Assembly (NCBI RefSeq): GCF_030287445.1
Contig: NZ_JASVWB010000004.1
Span: 62,001-126,000, forward strand
DNA length: 64,000 nucleotides
Source: Streptomyces sp. ALI-76-A
GTDB lineage: Bacteria > Actinomycetota > Actinomycetes > Streptomycetales > Streptomycetaceae
Direction of reading: 5' to 3'
The notes below the pieces were generated by a model, which did not search any database, was not told where the DNA came from, and saw only the letters and a program-made list of their open reading frames with translations. Position 1 is the first letter of the stretch, and every line of letters starts with the position of its first letter. The translations under genes were made by a program, and so were the position numbers. This document shows positions 34,644 to 43,570 of the stretch, piece after piece.

Positions 34644-34680
34644 TAGAGTGGTCACATTGTTTTTGTGGCAAAATAAATCA
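34644..34680 (+). promoter_or_regulatory. ROK gene promoter and operator-like dyad
   Basis: TAGAGT (34644-34649) is a good -10 box for the ROK gene. The AT-rich element TTTTTGTGGCAAAATAA (34660-34676) follows, with the dyad TTTTG-TGG-CAAAA near the expected start of transcription. A related element lies in front of the divergent permease operon. ROK repressors bind AT-rich dyads of this kind, so autoregulation is likely. Confidence 0.55.
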
Positions 34681-34700
34681 GGTGTGGGAGTCTGACCTAC

Positions 34701-35861
34701 ATGACCGCAGGTTCCGCCAGCTGGCTTCCGCTGAGCCCCGGGGAGCGCTCCGTGGCGATCGAGGTACTCGTCCACGGCCCGCTCTCCCGTACCGAGATCG
34801 CGCGCCGGCTGGACCTCTCGCCGGGGAGCCTGACCCGGCTCACCAAGCCGCTGATCGAGTCGGGCCTGCTGATCGAGGTCCCCGAGGCGGGCTCCCCGGC
34901 CGAGGCTCGCCAGGGGCGCCCCTCCCAGCCCCTCGACGTCGTCGCCGAGTCCCGCTCCTTCCTCGGCTTCAAGATCACCGAGGACATGGTCTACGGCGTC
35001 GTGACCACCCTCAGGAGCGACATCGTCGCCCGCCACGACCGCCCCCTCGCCACGCACGACCCCGCCCGGGTGGCCGACCTGCTCGCCGAGATGACCGACG
35101 AACTCGCCCGCGAGCACCCCCGGTTCGCCGGCATCGGCATCGGTGTCGGCGGTCTGGTCCGGGACCGGGCCGTGGTGGGGGAGTCCCCGTTCCTGAACTG
35201 GCGCGAGATCCCGCTGGCCGCGCTCGTCGAGGAACGCACCGGGCTCCCGGTGGTCGTCGAGAACGACGTCGCCGCCCTGGTCGAGGCCGAGACCTGGTTC
35301 GGCGCCGGGCGCGGCCTCGACCGTTTCGTCGTCCTCACCATCGGCGCCGGCATCGGCTACGGCCTCGTCCTGGGCGGCAAGCGCGTGCCCTACCCCGAGG
35401 AGGACCGTGGGTTCGGCCGCCACTGGATCGTGAACCCCAACGGCCCGCTCACCCTCGACGGCGAGCGGGGCAGCGCCGTCTCCCTGCTCACCATCCCCAA
35501 CATCCGCTACCAGGTCCACGCCGCCACCGGCCGTGACCACACCTACGAGGAGATCCTCGCCCTGGCCGCCGCCGAGGAGCCCATGCCCGCCCGCGTCATC
35601 GACGAGGCCGCGCGCGCCCTCGGCGTCCTGGTCGCCCAGATCGCCAACTTCGTCATGCCGCAGAAGATCCTGCTCGCCGGGGAGGGTGTCGGCCTGATGG
35701 ACGTGGCGGGCAAGGTGGTGGAGGACACCATCCGGGCGCACCGGCATCCGCTGGCCGCCCCGGTCGGCCTGGAGACCAAGGTGTCCGACTTCCACGACTG
35801 GGCCCGCGGCGCCGCCGTGCTGGCGATCCAGGTGCTGGTCCTGGGAGCAGCACAAACGTGA
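34701..35861 (+). CDS. ROK-family transcriptional regulator of the adjacent sugar operon
   Basis: The product has 386 residues. The N-terminal helix-turn-helix (about 15-60; GPLSRTEIARRLDLSPGSLT) is followed by an ROK/actin-like ATPase fold (IGIGVGGLV, VVENDVAALVEAETWFGAG, LTIGAGIGYGLVLGG). The ROK zinc motif (CxCGxxGC) is absent: the region reads NPNGPLTLDGERGSA. It is therefore a sugar-sensing repressor, unlikely to be a kinase. It is divergent from the sugar ABC operon. Its stop codon lies inside the first copy of a 41-bp tandem duplication. Confidence 0.87.
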   Translation: MTAGSASWLPLSPGERSVAIEVLVHGPLSRTEIARRLDLSPGSLTRLTKPLIESGLLIEVPEAGSPAEARQGRPSQPLDVVAESRSFLGFKITEDMVYGVVTTLRSDIVARHDRPLATHDPARVADLLAEMTDELAREHPRFAGIGIGVGGLVRDRAVVGESPFLNWREIPLAALVEERTGLPVVVENDVAALVEAETWFGAGRGLDRFVVLTIGAGIGYGLVLGGKRVPYPEEDRGFGRHWIVNPNGPLTLDGERGSAVSLLTIPNIRYQVHAATGRDHTYEEILALAAAEEPMPARVIDEAARALGVLVAQIANFVMPQKILLAGEGVGLMDVAGKVVEDTIRAHRHPLAAPVGLETKVSDFHDWARGAAVLAIQVLVLGAAQT

Positions 35862-35909
35862 AGTCCGGCCAGGTGCTGGTCCTGGGAGCAGCACAAACGT
35901 GAAGTCCGG
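35828..35909 (+). repeat. Perfect 41-bp tandem duplication over the ROK stop codon
   Basis: Copies 35828-35868 and 35869-35909 are identical and adjacent, each starting CCAGGTGCTGGTCCTGGGAG. The first copy includes the end and stop of the ROK gene; the second is non-coding. Complete identity implies a recent event. Confidence 0.9.
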
Positions 35910-35966
35910 GACAGGGGTTGACAGATGGACGTGATCAGTAACACGGTCCGGAATGTCCGTTTAACT

Positions 35967-35980
35967 TGTGATTACTCACA
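35967..35980. promoter_or_regulatory. Perfect dyad TGTGA-N4-TCACA
   Basis: TGTGATTACTCACA is a perfect 5-bp dyad around TTAC, about 35 bp before a small conserved gene. It resembles GntR- or CRP-type sites, but the binding protein is unknown. Confidence 0.45.
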
Positions 35981-36014
35981 TCGCCTTCACCTGGGGCGCC
36001 GTATGCTTCACACC

Positions 36015-36188
36015 ATGTCCACCAGTGTTGAACTTGCTACCGAACGATCGGCTGACGAGGTCAACGAGGAGATCCGGGCCCTGTGGCTCCGGTCGGGCGG
36101 GACACTGAACGGCGAGCAGCGCGAGGAGTACCAGCGTCTCGTCCTGGAGTGGGCCGCTGCGGCCCACCAGCCGGTGCCGGCGACCTGA
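36015..36188 (+). CDS. Small conserved hypothetical protein (57 aa)
   Basis: The product starts MSTSVELATERSADEVNEEI and is acidic and helical, with RALWLRSGGTLNGEQREEYQ in the middle. Similar short proteins recur in Streptomyces genomes, without known function as far as I recall. It has no signal peptide or membrane segment. TATGCT (36002-36007) ends 7 nt before the ATG, so the mRNA is probably leaderless; the in-frame ATGs upstream are not needed. A perfect dyad lies upstream. Confidence 0.7.
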   Translation: MSTSVELATERSADEVNEEIRALWLRSGGTLNGEQREEYQRLVLEWAAAAHQPVPAT

Positions 36189-36250
36189 CCGTCGCCTGAG
36201 GGCCCCTGCCGCCAGGCATCGGTCCGAGTTCCCAGGGCACCCCTGACCGG

Positions 36251-37072
36251 ATGGGTCCCCTCCTCGCTCTGACCTCCGCCGTGTGCTACGGCGTCGTCGA
36301 CTTCGCCGGCGGCCTCCTGTCCCGCCGTGCCCACTTCGCCGCCGTCACCGTCCTCGGCCAGATCGGCGGCCTTCTGCTCGCCTGCGCGGCGGCGCTCGCG
36401 CTGCCCGCCGACGCCGTGCGCCCCGTGGACCTCCTGTGGGGCGCGCTCTCCGGCGTCGGCAGCGGCACCGCCATGCACTTCCTCAACCGCGGACTGAGCC
36501 GCGGCGCGATGAGCGTCGTCGTGCCCGTCAGCGCGGTCACCGGCGTCGCCCTGTCCGTGCTGTGCGGAGTGCTGCTCGGGGACCGGCCCACGCCTCTGGG
36601 CTGGGTGGGCATCGCCGTGACCGTGCCCGCGCTGTGGCTGGTCTCCGGCGGCGGCGCCGGCTCCGGCGGGGGCGCGGCGGACGGCCTGGTGGCCAGCGCG
36701 GGCGTCGCCGCGCAGTACATCGCCCTCGCCCAGGCCGACCCGTCGAGCGGGCTGTGGCCGGTGGCGGCGGGCCGGGTCGCCGCCGTCCTCGTCCTGCTGC
36801 CGGGCGCCGCCCGCCACCCCCACCGCCTGAGGATGCCGCCGGCCCGCGCCGTCCAGGCGCTGCTGGTCGGGGCGGGGGCCGCGCTCGGCCTGGTCCTGTA
36901 TCTGCTCGCCGCCCAGCGCCAGATGCTGGCCGTCGCGGTGGTCCTGGCCTCCCTGTACCCCGCCCTCCCGATCGTCCTGGGACTCGCCCTGCTGCGCGAG
37001 AAGGTCACCCCGAGACAGACGGCGGGCCTGCTGGGGGCGGCCGCGGCCACCGCCCTGGTGACCCTCGGATGA
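36251..37072 (+). CDS. EamA/DMT-family transporter
   Basis: The product has 273 residues, almost wholly hydrophobic, with 9-10 membrane helices in the two-fold EamA arrangement. The repeats open ALTSAVCYGVVDFAGGLLSR and GLVASAGVAAQYIALAQADP, and it ends REKVTPRQTAGLLGAAAATA. The family exports metabolites or imports nucleotides or amino acids; the substrate is unknown. It lies 62 bp after the small conserved gene and could be co-transcribed. Confidence 0.83.
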   Translation: MGPLLALTSAVCYGVVDFAGGLLSRRAHFAAVTVLGQIGGLLLACAAALALPADAVRPVDLLWGALSGVGSGTAMHFLNRGLSRGAMSVVVPVSAVTGVALSVLCGVLLGDRPTPLGWVGIAVTVPALWLVSGGGAGSGGGAADGLVASAGVAAQYIALAQADPSSGLWPVAAGRVAAVLVLLPGAARHPHRLRMPPARAVQALLVGAGAALGLVLYLLAAQRQMLAVAVVLASLYPALPIVLGLALLREKVTPRQTAGLLGAAAATALVTLG

Positions 37073-37119
37073 GGCGCGCGAGGCCGGGACCGGCCCCGCG
37101 TGAGTGATCGCGGGCCGGG

Positions 37120-38496
37120 TCAACTCCAGGTCGCCGAGTAGTACTGCCGGTACGCCTTGCGGTCCTGCTCGGCGCGGATGAACCGGGTGGCCGCCAGCGC
37201 GACCAGGCTGCCCGCGATGACCAGGAGACCCGGTCCGACGTTCCTGGTGTCCGTGAGCCGGGAGAGCAGGGGCTCCCCGGTCGCGCCGCCCGCCACCGGG
37301 CCCGACGATCCGGGCGAGGCCGCACCGGGGGAGAGCGCGCCCTGCGTGGCCGAGGCGGACGGCGCCGGTGCGGCCGAGCCGTCGGCGCCCCCGGCGGCCG
37401 GCGTCGCCACGATCAACTGGACGTCCAGGGCCTCCAGCGCCTTCGTCACCGGCTGGAAGAAGGTGGTGCCGCCGCTCGTGCAGTCACCGCTGCCGCCCGA
37501 GGTCAGCCCCAGCGCGACCCCCTCGGAGAACATCGGGCCGCCGCTGTCCCCGGGTTCGGCGCACACGTTCGTCTCGATCAGCCCGGTGACGGTGCCCTCG
37601 GGGTAGTTCACCGTCGCGTTCAGTGCCGTCACCTCGCCGTCGCGCAGCCCGCTCGTGCTGCCGCTGCGGAACACCCGCTGCCCGACCGCCGGATCGGCCG
37701 CCCCCGTGATCTGCACGCCCTTGCCGTCCCCGATGGCCACCACCCCGGCTCCCTCACCGGCCTCGCCGCCGGCGTACTGCACCAGGGAGAAGTCGTTGCC
37801 CGGGAAGCTCTGTGTGATGGTCTTGCCGACCTGCGCGTCGGCGCCGGAGTCCTCGAACCAGACCGAGCCGGTGGGGCCGCAGTGTCCGGCGGTGAGGATG
37901 AAGTCGCGCTGCCCGTCGGTCACGTTGAAGCCGGCCGAGCAGCGCCCGGCGGTGGACAGGATCGGCTGCGCGCCGTTGATCCGGGTCGTGAAGGTGCCCT
38001 GGGTGCGTTCCATCCGGACGAAGCCGCCGATGCCGTCGGCGACCTCGGTCATCCGGGACCAGTCGGCGGCCGAGACGGTGCTGTCGCCCCGTACCACCAC
38101 CTGGTTGGTCCGGTAGTCCATGGCCCACGCCGTGCCCGTCACCCGGGGCGCCGAACGCAGCGTCGAGGTGGCCGACTTCAGCTCGTTCATGCTGTGCGGC
38201 ACGACCTTCGCCTCGGCGCCCGCCCGCCGCACCTGGGCCGCCGCGTCCTGGTCGGTGACCGCGACCACCGGTTTTCCGTCGGCACCCATCCAGGCGCCCG
38301 CCGTGCGGGAGGGCCCGAGCCGGTGGACGAGGTCCGCGCCCATGTCGCCCGCCTCCTGGGCGTAGGTGCGCGGAGCGGTGGCGGCGGGAGGCTCGTCGGC
38401 CATGGCCCGCGTGACCATGGTCCCTCCCAGGAGGAGTCCGCCGACGGCCGCCAGCCGCGTCACTCGCCGGACGACCCGTCGTCGTGCGTGCCTCAT
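37120..38496 (-). CDS. Membrane-anchored streptogrisin-type S1 protease
   Basis: The product has 458 residues: a signal sequence (about 1-33), a propeptide and a chymotrypsin-fold domain with His205 (TAGHCG), Asp235 (GNDFSLV) and Ser318 (GDSGGP). A Pro/Ala/Ser/Gly linker (about 365-410) and one C-terminal membrane helix (about 420-440) follow, then a short basic tail. Most streptogrisins are released; here the catalytic domain should stay tethered to the outer face of the membrane. It is a paralogue of the protease at 1752-3137. Confidence 0.9.
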   Translation of the reverse strand: MRHARRRVVRRVTRLAAVGGLLLGGTMVTRAMADEPPAATAPRTYAQEAGDMGADLVHRLGPSRTAGAWMGADGKPVVAVTDQDAAAQVRRAGAEAKVVPHSMNELKSATSTLRSAPRVTGTAWAMDYRTNQVVVRGDSTVSAADWSRMTEVADGIGGFVRMERTQGTFTTRINGAQPILSTAGRCSAGFNVTDGQRDFILTAGHCGPTGSVWFEDSGADAQVGKTITQSFPGNDFSLVQYAGGEAGEGAGVVAIGDGKGVQITGAADPAVGQRVFRSGSTSGLRDGEVTALNATVNYPEGTVTGLIETNVCAEPGDSGGPMFSEGVALGLTSGGSGDCTSGGTTFFQPVTKALEALDVQLIVATPAAGGADGSAAPAPSASATQGALSPGAASPGSSGPVAGGATGEPLLSRLTDTRNVGPGLLVIAGSLVALAATRFIRAEQDRKAYRQYYSATWS

Positions 38497-38731
38497 GCAT
38501 GGCTCCCGAACCCGAACTCACGGCAACACCGCGGGGGGCTCTCGTGGTTGAGCACCCTCCTTCCATACGTGGGCGGAGGCGGGGGCGTTCACGGCACCGG
38601 CGATCTCTCCTCGCCGCGAGACCGGCCGGCCTCGGCCTCCGTGGCGCGCGACCGGTGCGACCGGTGCCGGTCGGGTGGGCCGGTCGCGCGGTTCCCCGCG
38701 CCCCTGCGGTGAGTCCCCCTATCGTGTGCCC

Positions 38732-39910
38732 ATGACCAGGATCCCGTACGAGCCGTCCGGTGAACCGAACCCGTTGCGCGCGCTGACGCTCGACCGCCTC
38801 CGTCGTCGCACGAGCATGAAGTGGCGCACCTACCCCGAGGACGTCCTGCCGCTGTGGGTGGCCGAGATGGACGTACCGCTCGCCGAACCCGTCGTCCGCG
38901 CGGTCACCGACGCGCTCGCGCTCGGGGACACCGGCTACCCGGCGGGTACCGCGTACGCCGAGGCGCTCGCCGCGTTCGCGGACGAGCGGTGGGACTGGGA
39001 CGGGCTCGCGGTGGACCGCACCGCGATCGTGCCCGACGTGATGCTCGGCGTCGTGGAGATGCTCAGGCTGGTCACCGGGCCCGGCGATCCGGTGGTGGTG
39101 AATCCGCCCGTGTACCCGCCGTTCTTCCCGTTCGTGGAGCACATGGACCGGCGGGTGGCCGAGGCCCCGCTGGGCGCGGACGGGCGCATCGACCTCGACG
39201 CCCTGGAGGAGACCTTCCGGCAGGCGGTGGCGGACCGGCGGCGGGCCGCCTACCTGCTGTGCAGCCCGCACAACCCGACCGGAACCGTGCACACCGCCGG
39301 TGAACTGACCGCCGTCGCCGCGCTCGCCGACCGGTACGGCGTACGGGTCGTCGCCGACGAGATCCACGCGCCGGTCGTCGCCTCGGGCGGGCGGTTCGTG
39401 CCGTACCTCAGCGTGCCCGGCGGGGAGCACGGCCTGTCGCTGATGTCGGCGACCAAGGCGTGGAACCTGCCGGGTCTGAAGGCCGCCCTCGCCGTCGCGG
39501 GACCCGGCGCCGCCGCCGACCTCGCCCGGCTGCCGGAGGAGGTCGGCCACGGACCGAGCCACGTCGGCGTGCTGGCCCACACCGCCGCCCTGCGCGAGGG
39601 CGGCCCCTGGCTGGACGCCCTGCTCGCCGGTCTCGACGACAACCGGCGCCTGCTGGCCGACCTGCTCGCCGACCACCTCCCCACGGTCACTCACCGCCCC
39701 GCCGAGGCGACCTACCTCGCCTGGCTCGACTGCCGCGCGCTCGGCCTCGGCGACGATCCGGCGGACACCTTCCTGCGCCGCGGCCGGGTGGCCCTCAGCC
39801 CCGGCACCGACTTCGGTACCGGGGGCGCGGGGCACGTACGCCTGAACCTGGCGACCTCTCCGGAGATCCTCCAGGAGGGCGTCCGGCGGATGGCGGCGGC
39901 GCTCGCCTGA
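38732..39910 (+). CDS. PatB/MalY-type PLP-dependent aminotransferase or C-S lyase
   Basis: The product has 392 residues, fold type I. Landmarks are [36 protein letters not shown] and the PLP lysine in [10 protein letters not shown]. The tryptophan-rich start and DEIHAP motif favour the PatB/MalY subgroup, which cleaves cystathionine or cysteine conjugates, over true aminotransferases. TATCGT ends 6 nt before the ATG, consistent with a leaderless mRNA. Confidence 0.86.
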   Translation: MTRIPYEPSGEPNPLRALTLDRLRRRTSMKWRTYPEDVLPLWVAEMDVPLAEPVVRAVTDALALGDTGYPAGTAYAEALAAFADERWDWDGLAVDRTAIVPDVMLGVVEMLRLVTGPGDPVVVNPPVYPPFFPFVEHMDRRVAEAPLGADGRIDLDALEETFRQAVADRRRAAYLLCSPHNPTGTVHTAGELTAVAALADRYGVRVVADEIHAPVVASGGRFVPYLSVPGGEHGLSLMSATKAWNLPGLKAALAVAGPGAAADLARLPEEVGHGPSHVGVLAHTAALREGGPWLDALLAGLDDNRRLLADLLADHLPTVTHRPAEATYLAWLDCRALGLGDDPADTFLRRGRVALSPGTDFGTGGAGHVRLNLATSPEILQEGVRRMAAALA

Positions 39911-39971
39911 ACCCGACCGGCTCCACCGGGCGGCCTCCTTCTTGCGGCGGCGGCTGCCTAGACTGCCCGTC

Positions 39972-40352
39972 ATGGACGACACGGCGTTGCAGCGGCTGGG
40001 CTCGGGCAAGTACCTGCTGATCACCAGCTTCCGGAAGAACGGCACCCCGGTCGCCACTGCGGTGTGGGTGGTGCGCGACGGCGACGCGCTCGGCGTCTGG
40101 ACGGTCGCCGACTCCTGGAAGGTCAAGCGCATCCGGGCGCGCGGTGACGTCCTCGTCGGCCCCTGCGACGCCCGCGGCAACCCGACCGGCGACCAGCTCC
40201 CCGCCACGGCCGAGATCACCGACGCGGCCACCACGGCCCGCTACCGCGGGCTGATCGCCCGCAAGTACGGCCTTTTCGGCCGCTTCACGCTCCTCGGCAG
40301 CAGGCTGCGCCGGGGACGGAACGGGACCGTCGGGATCCGCGTGACCCTGTGA
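39972..40352 (+). CDS. PPOX-class flavin/F420-dependent oxidoreductase
   Basis: The product has 126 residues forming a single split-barrel domain (KYLLITSFRKNGTPVATAVW, WTVADSWKVKRIRARGDVLV, ARKYGLFGRF). Proteins of this family in actinobacteria use F420 or flavin, or bind heme; the substrate is unknown. ATG 39972 is supported by its position 8 nt after TAGACT (39959-39964), which predicts a leaderless mRNA. It follows the aminotransferase by 61 bp. Confidence 0.83.
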   Translation: MDDTALQRLGSGKYLLITSFRKNGTPVATAVWVVRDGDALGVWTVADSWKVKRIRARGDVLVGPCDARGNPTGDQLPATAEITDAATTARYRGLIARKYGLFGRFTLLGSRLRRGRNGTVGIRVTL

Positions 40353-40444
40353 CGCGCGGGGCACGGACCGCTGTCCGGTCCGGCGCTCGGACAGCGCGGG
40401 CCGGACGGTGCGGGCCGCCGACCGCTGTCCGGTCCGCGCTCGGT

Positions 40445-40461
40445 GGCCCCCCGTGGGGGCC
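40445..40461. terminator. Small hairpin after the PPOX-type gene
   Basis: GGCCCCC (40445-40451) and GGGGGCC (40455-40461) pair around a 3-nt loop in the convergent spacer. Confidence 0.5.
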
Positions 40462-40568
40462 GATCGTCTGCCGGCCCGTGCCTCCGGTGCCGTGTGGGGC
40501 GTTGCTCATCCGGCACGCACCCCGGTGGCGTGTGAGGACCGACCGTCGCCCGGCGCGTAGCCCGGCGG

Positions 40569-40609
40569 CGTACGGGGCACCGACCGCGACCCGGCCCGTG
40601 CCCCGTACG
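40569..40609 (-). terminator. 12-bp hairpin after the secreted hydrolase gene
   Basis: CGTACGGGGCAC (40569-40580) and GTGCCCCGTACG (40598-40609) pair perfectly with a 17-nt loop, 8 nt past the stop of the minus-strand gene. Confidence 0.7.
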
Positions 40610-40617
40610 CGGGCGGC

Positions 40618-43401
40618 CTACGGCGCGTCCAGCACCGTGCCCGTCAGTACCGGGCGGCCGGGCAGCGGCTCGCCGTTGTCGTCGGTCAGCGTGATGCGCA
40701 CCGACTCGCTCGGCTCGGGCGACTCGTCCCGTACCGTCGGCACGGTCACGTCGGCGCCGGTGCTCCCGGCGGGAACGGACACCCACCACCACAGGCTCGT
40801 CCCGGACAGGGGGCGCTCCGGGTCGGGCGACTCACCGGACTCGTCCGACAGCCACTGCGGATCCACGTCCCTGGTGGACAACTCGGTGCCCCCGGAGACC
40901 GGAAGCAGACGGACCGGCTGCCAGATGTCCACGTCGGCGGGCTGGTCCAGGGACAGCCGCCAGGTCAGCGTCTCCCCCTCGGTCACCCGGTCCGCGACGG
41001 GCGTCAGGGTGACCACCGGCTCGGGGTCGTCGTTCTCCGCGGTGACCCCGCCCCGGTGCGAACCGACGACGGCGTTCCGTACCGCCTTCACGGCGATGTC
41101 GTGGTCCACGTCGATGCCGAAGCGGGTGTCGCCCCGCACCTCGACCGGGACGTCGATGGCGTTGCCGCCGGGCCGTACCGTCACCAGCTTCTCCGTGCCC
41201 AGCCCGGTGTCCCGGTCGAGGACGTGGACGCGGACCGTGCCGCTGCCCTGCCCGGAGATCCGTACCGGCACCCGGTAGGTGCGGCTGCCCGAGTCACCCT
41301 CCTTGACGGTCGTGCGACCGACGTCGACGCGCGGCAGCTCGGCCGGCGTGACCGCCGCGACGCCCGCGCGCCAGCCCCAGGCGTCCATCAGCCAGGCCCG
41401 CCCCGACGGTGAACGAGGCGTCAGGGCAAGGGACGTGACGTGTTCCAGGTCGAGCCCCGCCCGGGTGGCGGCGCTCAGCGGGACGCGGACCTCACGCGCC
41501 CAGGCGGAGGCCGTGCGATCGCTGCCCGGCAGTCCGTCCACCTGGACCCGGCCGAGCGTGGCCCGGCGGCCGGAGGCGTCGGTGAGGGAGACGTCGAGCT
41601 TCGTGCCGGTCGTGTTCGGCGGCACGAACACCCGCAGCGCCAGATCCGTGGCACCGGTGAGGGCGAGCGGCGCGGCCGGGCTCACCCGCGCGGGCGTGCC
41701 CGGCGACGACCAGGCCAGGGCGACCGCGCGGCGGCCGGTCTCCCGTTCTGTCTCCCATCGCGCGAAGTGCGGCGAGAAGCCGTCGCCCTCGCGGGCCAGG
41801 CAGGCGACGGCCGGATCGGGGTCGATCGCCGAGCACAGCCTGGCGCCGGTGACCGTCACCGGACCGTCGGGCAGGAAACCGGCGCTGCGGCGCGCGCCGA
41901 CCGCGTGGGTCAGGACGCGGGCGGGATCCGCCGAGGGGGCGCGGCGACCCGAGCCGTCGAGCAGCGGGCGGACCCGGTCGTCACCGGCGACGAACAGCCG
42001 GGCCGCGGCGGCGATGTAGGTGGCCCCGGCCCGGTGCTGCTGGTCGGCGGTCAGCCGGGTCGGGGCGCCCACCGAGCACACCGGGTCCGGCTGCTCGGGG
42101 TCGTCCCAGAAGTCGTCCGAGGCGGGCGCCTGGGCCTGCCCCGGAGTCCATTCGCTGTTGAAGTAGTTGTGGTTGGCGCCGATCATGTACACGGCGCTGT
42201 GCAGCGCCGTACCGCGGCTCACGCCCCGCGTGCCGTCCGCGTACACCTGGCCCTGGAGGTCGGACACGTCGCCGTCGCAGCCCGGCAGGATCGTCACCGA
42301 CGGCACGTCCGCGACCGGGTTCTGGCCGAAGATCGTCGGTCCGATGAGTACGATCCCGCGTACGGTCCAGCGCACCGGGCCGCGGTAGCCGTCCTGGTCG
42401 GCGGGTGGCGGGTAGAGGCTGTCCATGGCGGCCCGGTTCACGCCCTCGCCGCCGCGTGAGTGACCGACCAGCAGGACGCGGGACAGGTCGGCCTTCGGCG
42501 CGTCGCCTACGACCGCCGGTGCCGTGGCCGGGTGGGCGGACCAGTCGGCCCAGTGGGCCAGGTGGTGCCGGACCAGCGAGGAGCGCGCCTGGGCGCCGGC
42601 GTCGTCGAGGTCCCCGTCCTGGCCGTTGACGCCGTTGGCCGAGATCGAGACCGTCAGGTAGCCCTGGGAGGCGAGCAGTTCCTGGTCGCGCAGATAGCCG
42701 CGGTGGCTGGGGATCGGGTCCATGCCGGCCGGACAGGGCCAGACGATGTCCACGTCGTCCTCGGCGCCCGGCCTGTGACAGGTGACGTGACGGCCGTGCA
42801 GGAACAACGCGAGCGGACGGGCGCCGGTGGCCCCCTTCGGCGCCACCACCTCGGCGCGCATCTCGACCGGCTGGGGGAGCCCGGGCAGCCGCACCGGGTC
42901 GAGGTCGTACGCGCCGCTGACCGTACGGTACGAGCCGGGCTCACCCGGATCGACGGCGCCCGCCGGCAGCGGGGCCGGGGGCTGTGCCCGGGCGGGGGAG
43001 CGCCGCCCGCGGGACTCGGCGGCCGGGTCGGCCGGTGCGTCCAGCCGACGTCCGGACGCCAGGACCTGAAGGTCGGTCAGGCCGGTCGAGCGGGCCTCGT
43101 CGAGGTCCAGACGGAACGTCCGGCCGTCCTTCGCCGCGGCCGGCAGCCCGAGCAGCCGGCCGCCGGCATGGAACTCGACACGCGCGTCACCCATGGGCAC
43201 CCGCCTGGGCGCGTGCCAGACCAGCTCACGCGCGGCGCCCTGCCCGGTGATCCGCCAGCCCGGCGGAAGCCCGCTGTCGGTGCTCGCGGCAGCCAACGGC
43301 TGTGCCGGTATGGACGGTCGGGCCTGCGCCGGCCCGGGTGACCCCGCCAGGGCCGCCAGCACCGCAACGGCGGTCACGCATATTCGCCGGACACGGATCA
43401 A
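40618..43401 (-). CDS. Large secreted alpha/beta hydrolase with Calx-beta-like C-terminal domains
   Basis: The product has 927 residues. A signal peptide (about 1-28, AVLAALAGSPGPAQA) is followed by a beta-rich N-terminal region. An alpha/beta-hydrolase core (about 180-480) has the nucleophile elbow GHSRGGEG near residue 320 and LALFLHGRHVTC upstream. After a beta-sandwich region (about 560-680) come Calx-beta-like domains (VGRTTVKEGDSGSRTYRVPV and DRVTEGETLTWRLSL). Such domains bind calcium or carbohydrate. It is probably an extracellular esterase, lipase or peptidase acting on a polymer; the substrate is unknown. It is an isolated gene, divergent from a Gfo/Idh oxidoreductase. Confidence 0.8.
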   Translation of the reverse strand: MIRVRRICVTAVAVLAALAGSPGPAQARPSIPAQPLAAASTDSGLPPGWRITGQGAARELVWHAPRRVPMGDARVEFHAGGRLLGLPAAAKDGRTFRLDLDEARSTGLTDLQVLASGRRLDAPADPAAESRGRRSPARAQPPAPLPAGAVDPGEPGSYRTVSGAYDLDPVRLPGLPQPVEMRAEVVAPKGATGARPLALFLHGRHVTCHRPGAEDDVDIVWPCPAGMDPIPSHRGYLRDQELLASQGYLTVSISANGVNGQDGDLDDAGAQARSSLVRHHLAHWADWSAHPATAPAVVGDAPKADLSRVLLVGHSRGGEGVNRAAMDSLYPPPADQDGYRGPVRWTVRGIVLIGPTIFGQNPVADVPSVTILPGCDGDVSDLQGQVYADGTRGVSRGTALHSAVYMIGANHNYFNSEWTPGQAQAPASDDFWDDPEQPDPVCSVGAPTRLTADQQHRAGATYIAAAARLFVAGDDRVRPLLDGSGRRAPSADPARVLTHAVGARRSAGFLPDGPVTVTGARLCSAIDPDPAVACLAREGDGFSPHFARWETERETGRRAVALAWSSPGTPARVSPAAPLALTGATDLALRVFVPPNTTGTKLDVSLTDASGRRATLGRVQVDGLPGSDRTASAWAREVRVPLSAATRAGLDLEHVTSLALTPRSPSGRAWLMDAWGWRAGVAAVTPAELPRVDVGRTTVKEGDSGSRTYRVPVRISGQGSGTVRVHVLDRDTGLGTEKLVTVRPGGNAIDVPVEVRGDTRFGIDVDHDIAVKAVRNAVVGSHRGGVTAENDDPEPVVTLTPVADRVTEGETLTWRLSLDQPADVDIWQPVRLLPVSGGTELSTRDVDPQWLSDESGESPDPERPLSGTSLWWWVSVPAGSTGADVTVPTVRDESPEPSESVRITLTDDNGEPLPGRPVLTGTVLDAP

Positions 43402-43570
43402 TGGTCCTTCTCCTCAAACCCCCGAACGCGGGCGCCCCGTCGGTCCCGGGAGCCTCACGCGTCACGGAGGAGTGAGGAAGAGGCCCGGAGGTTGTCCGGA
43501 GTGCGGAAACAGTCCTGAGCGGGGGACGCGATCAAGCCACCGGGCCTGGTCGGCCGGGCGTAGTCGGGCC

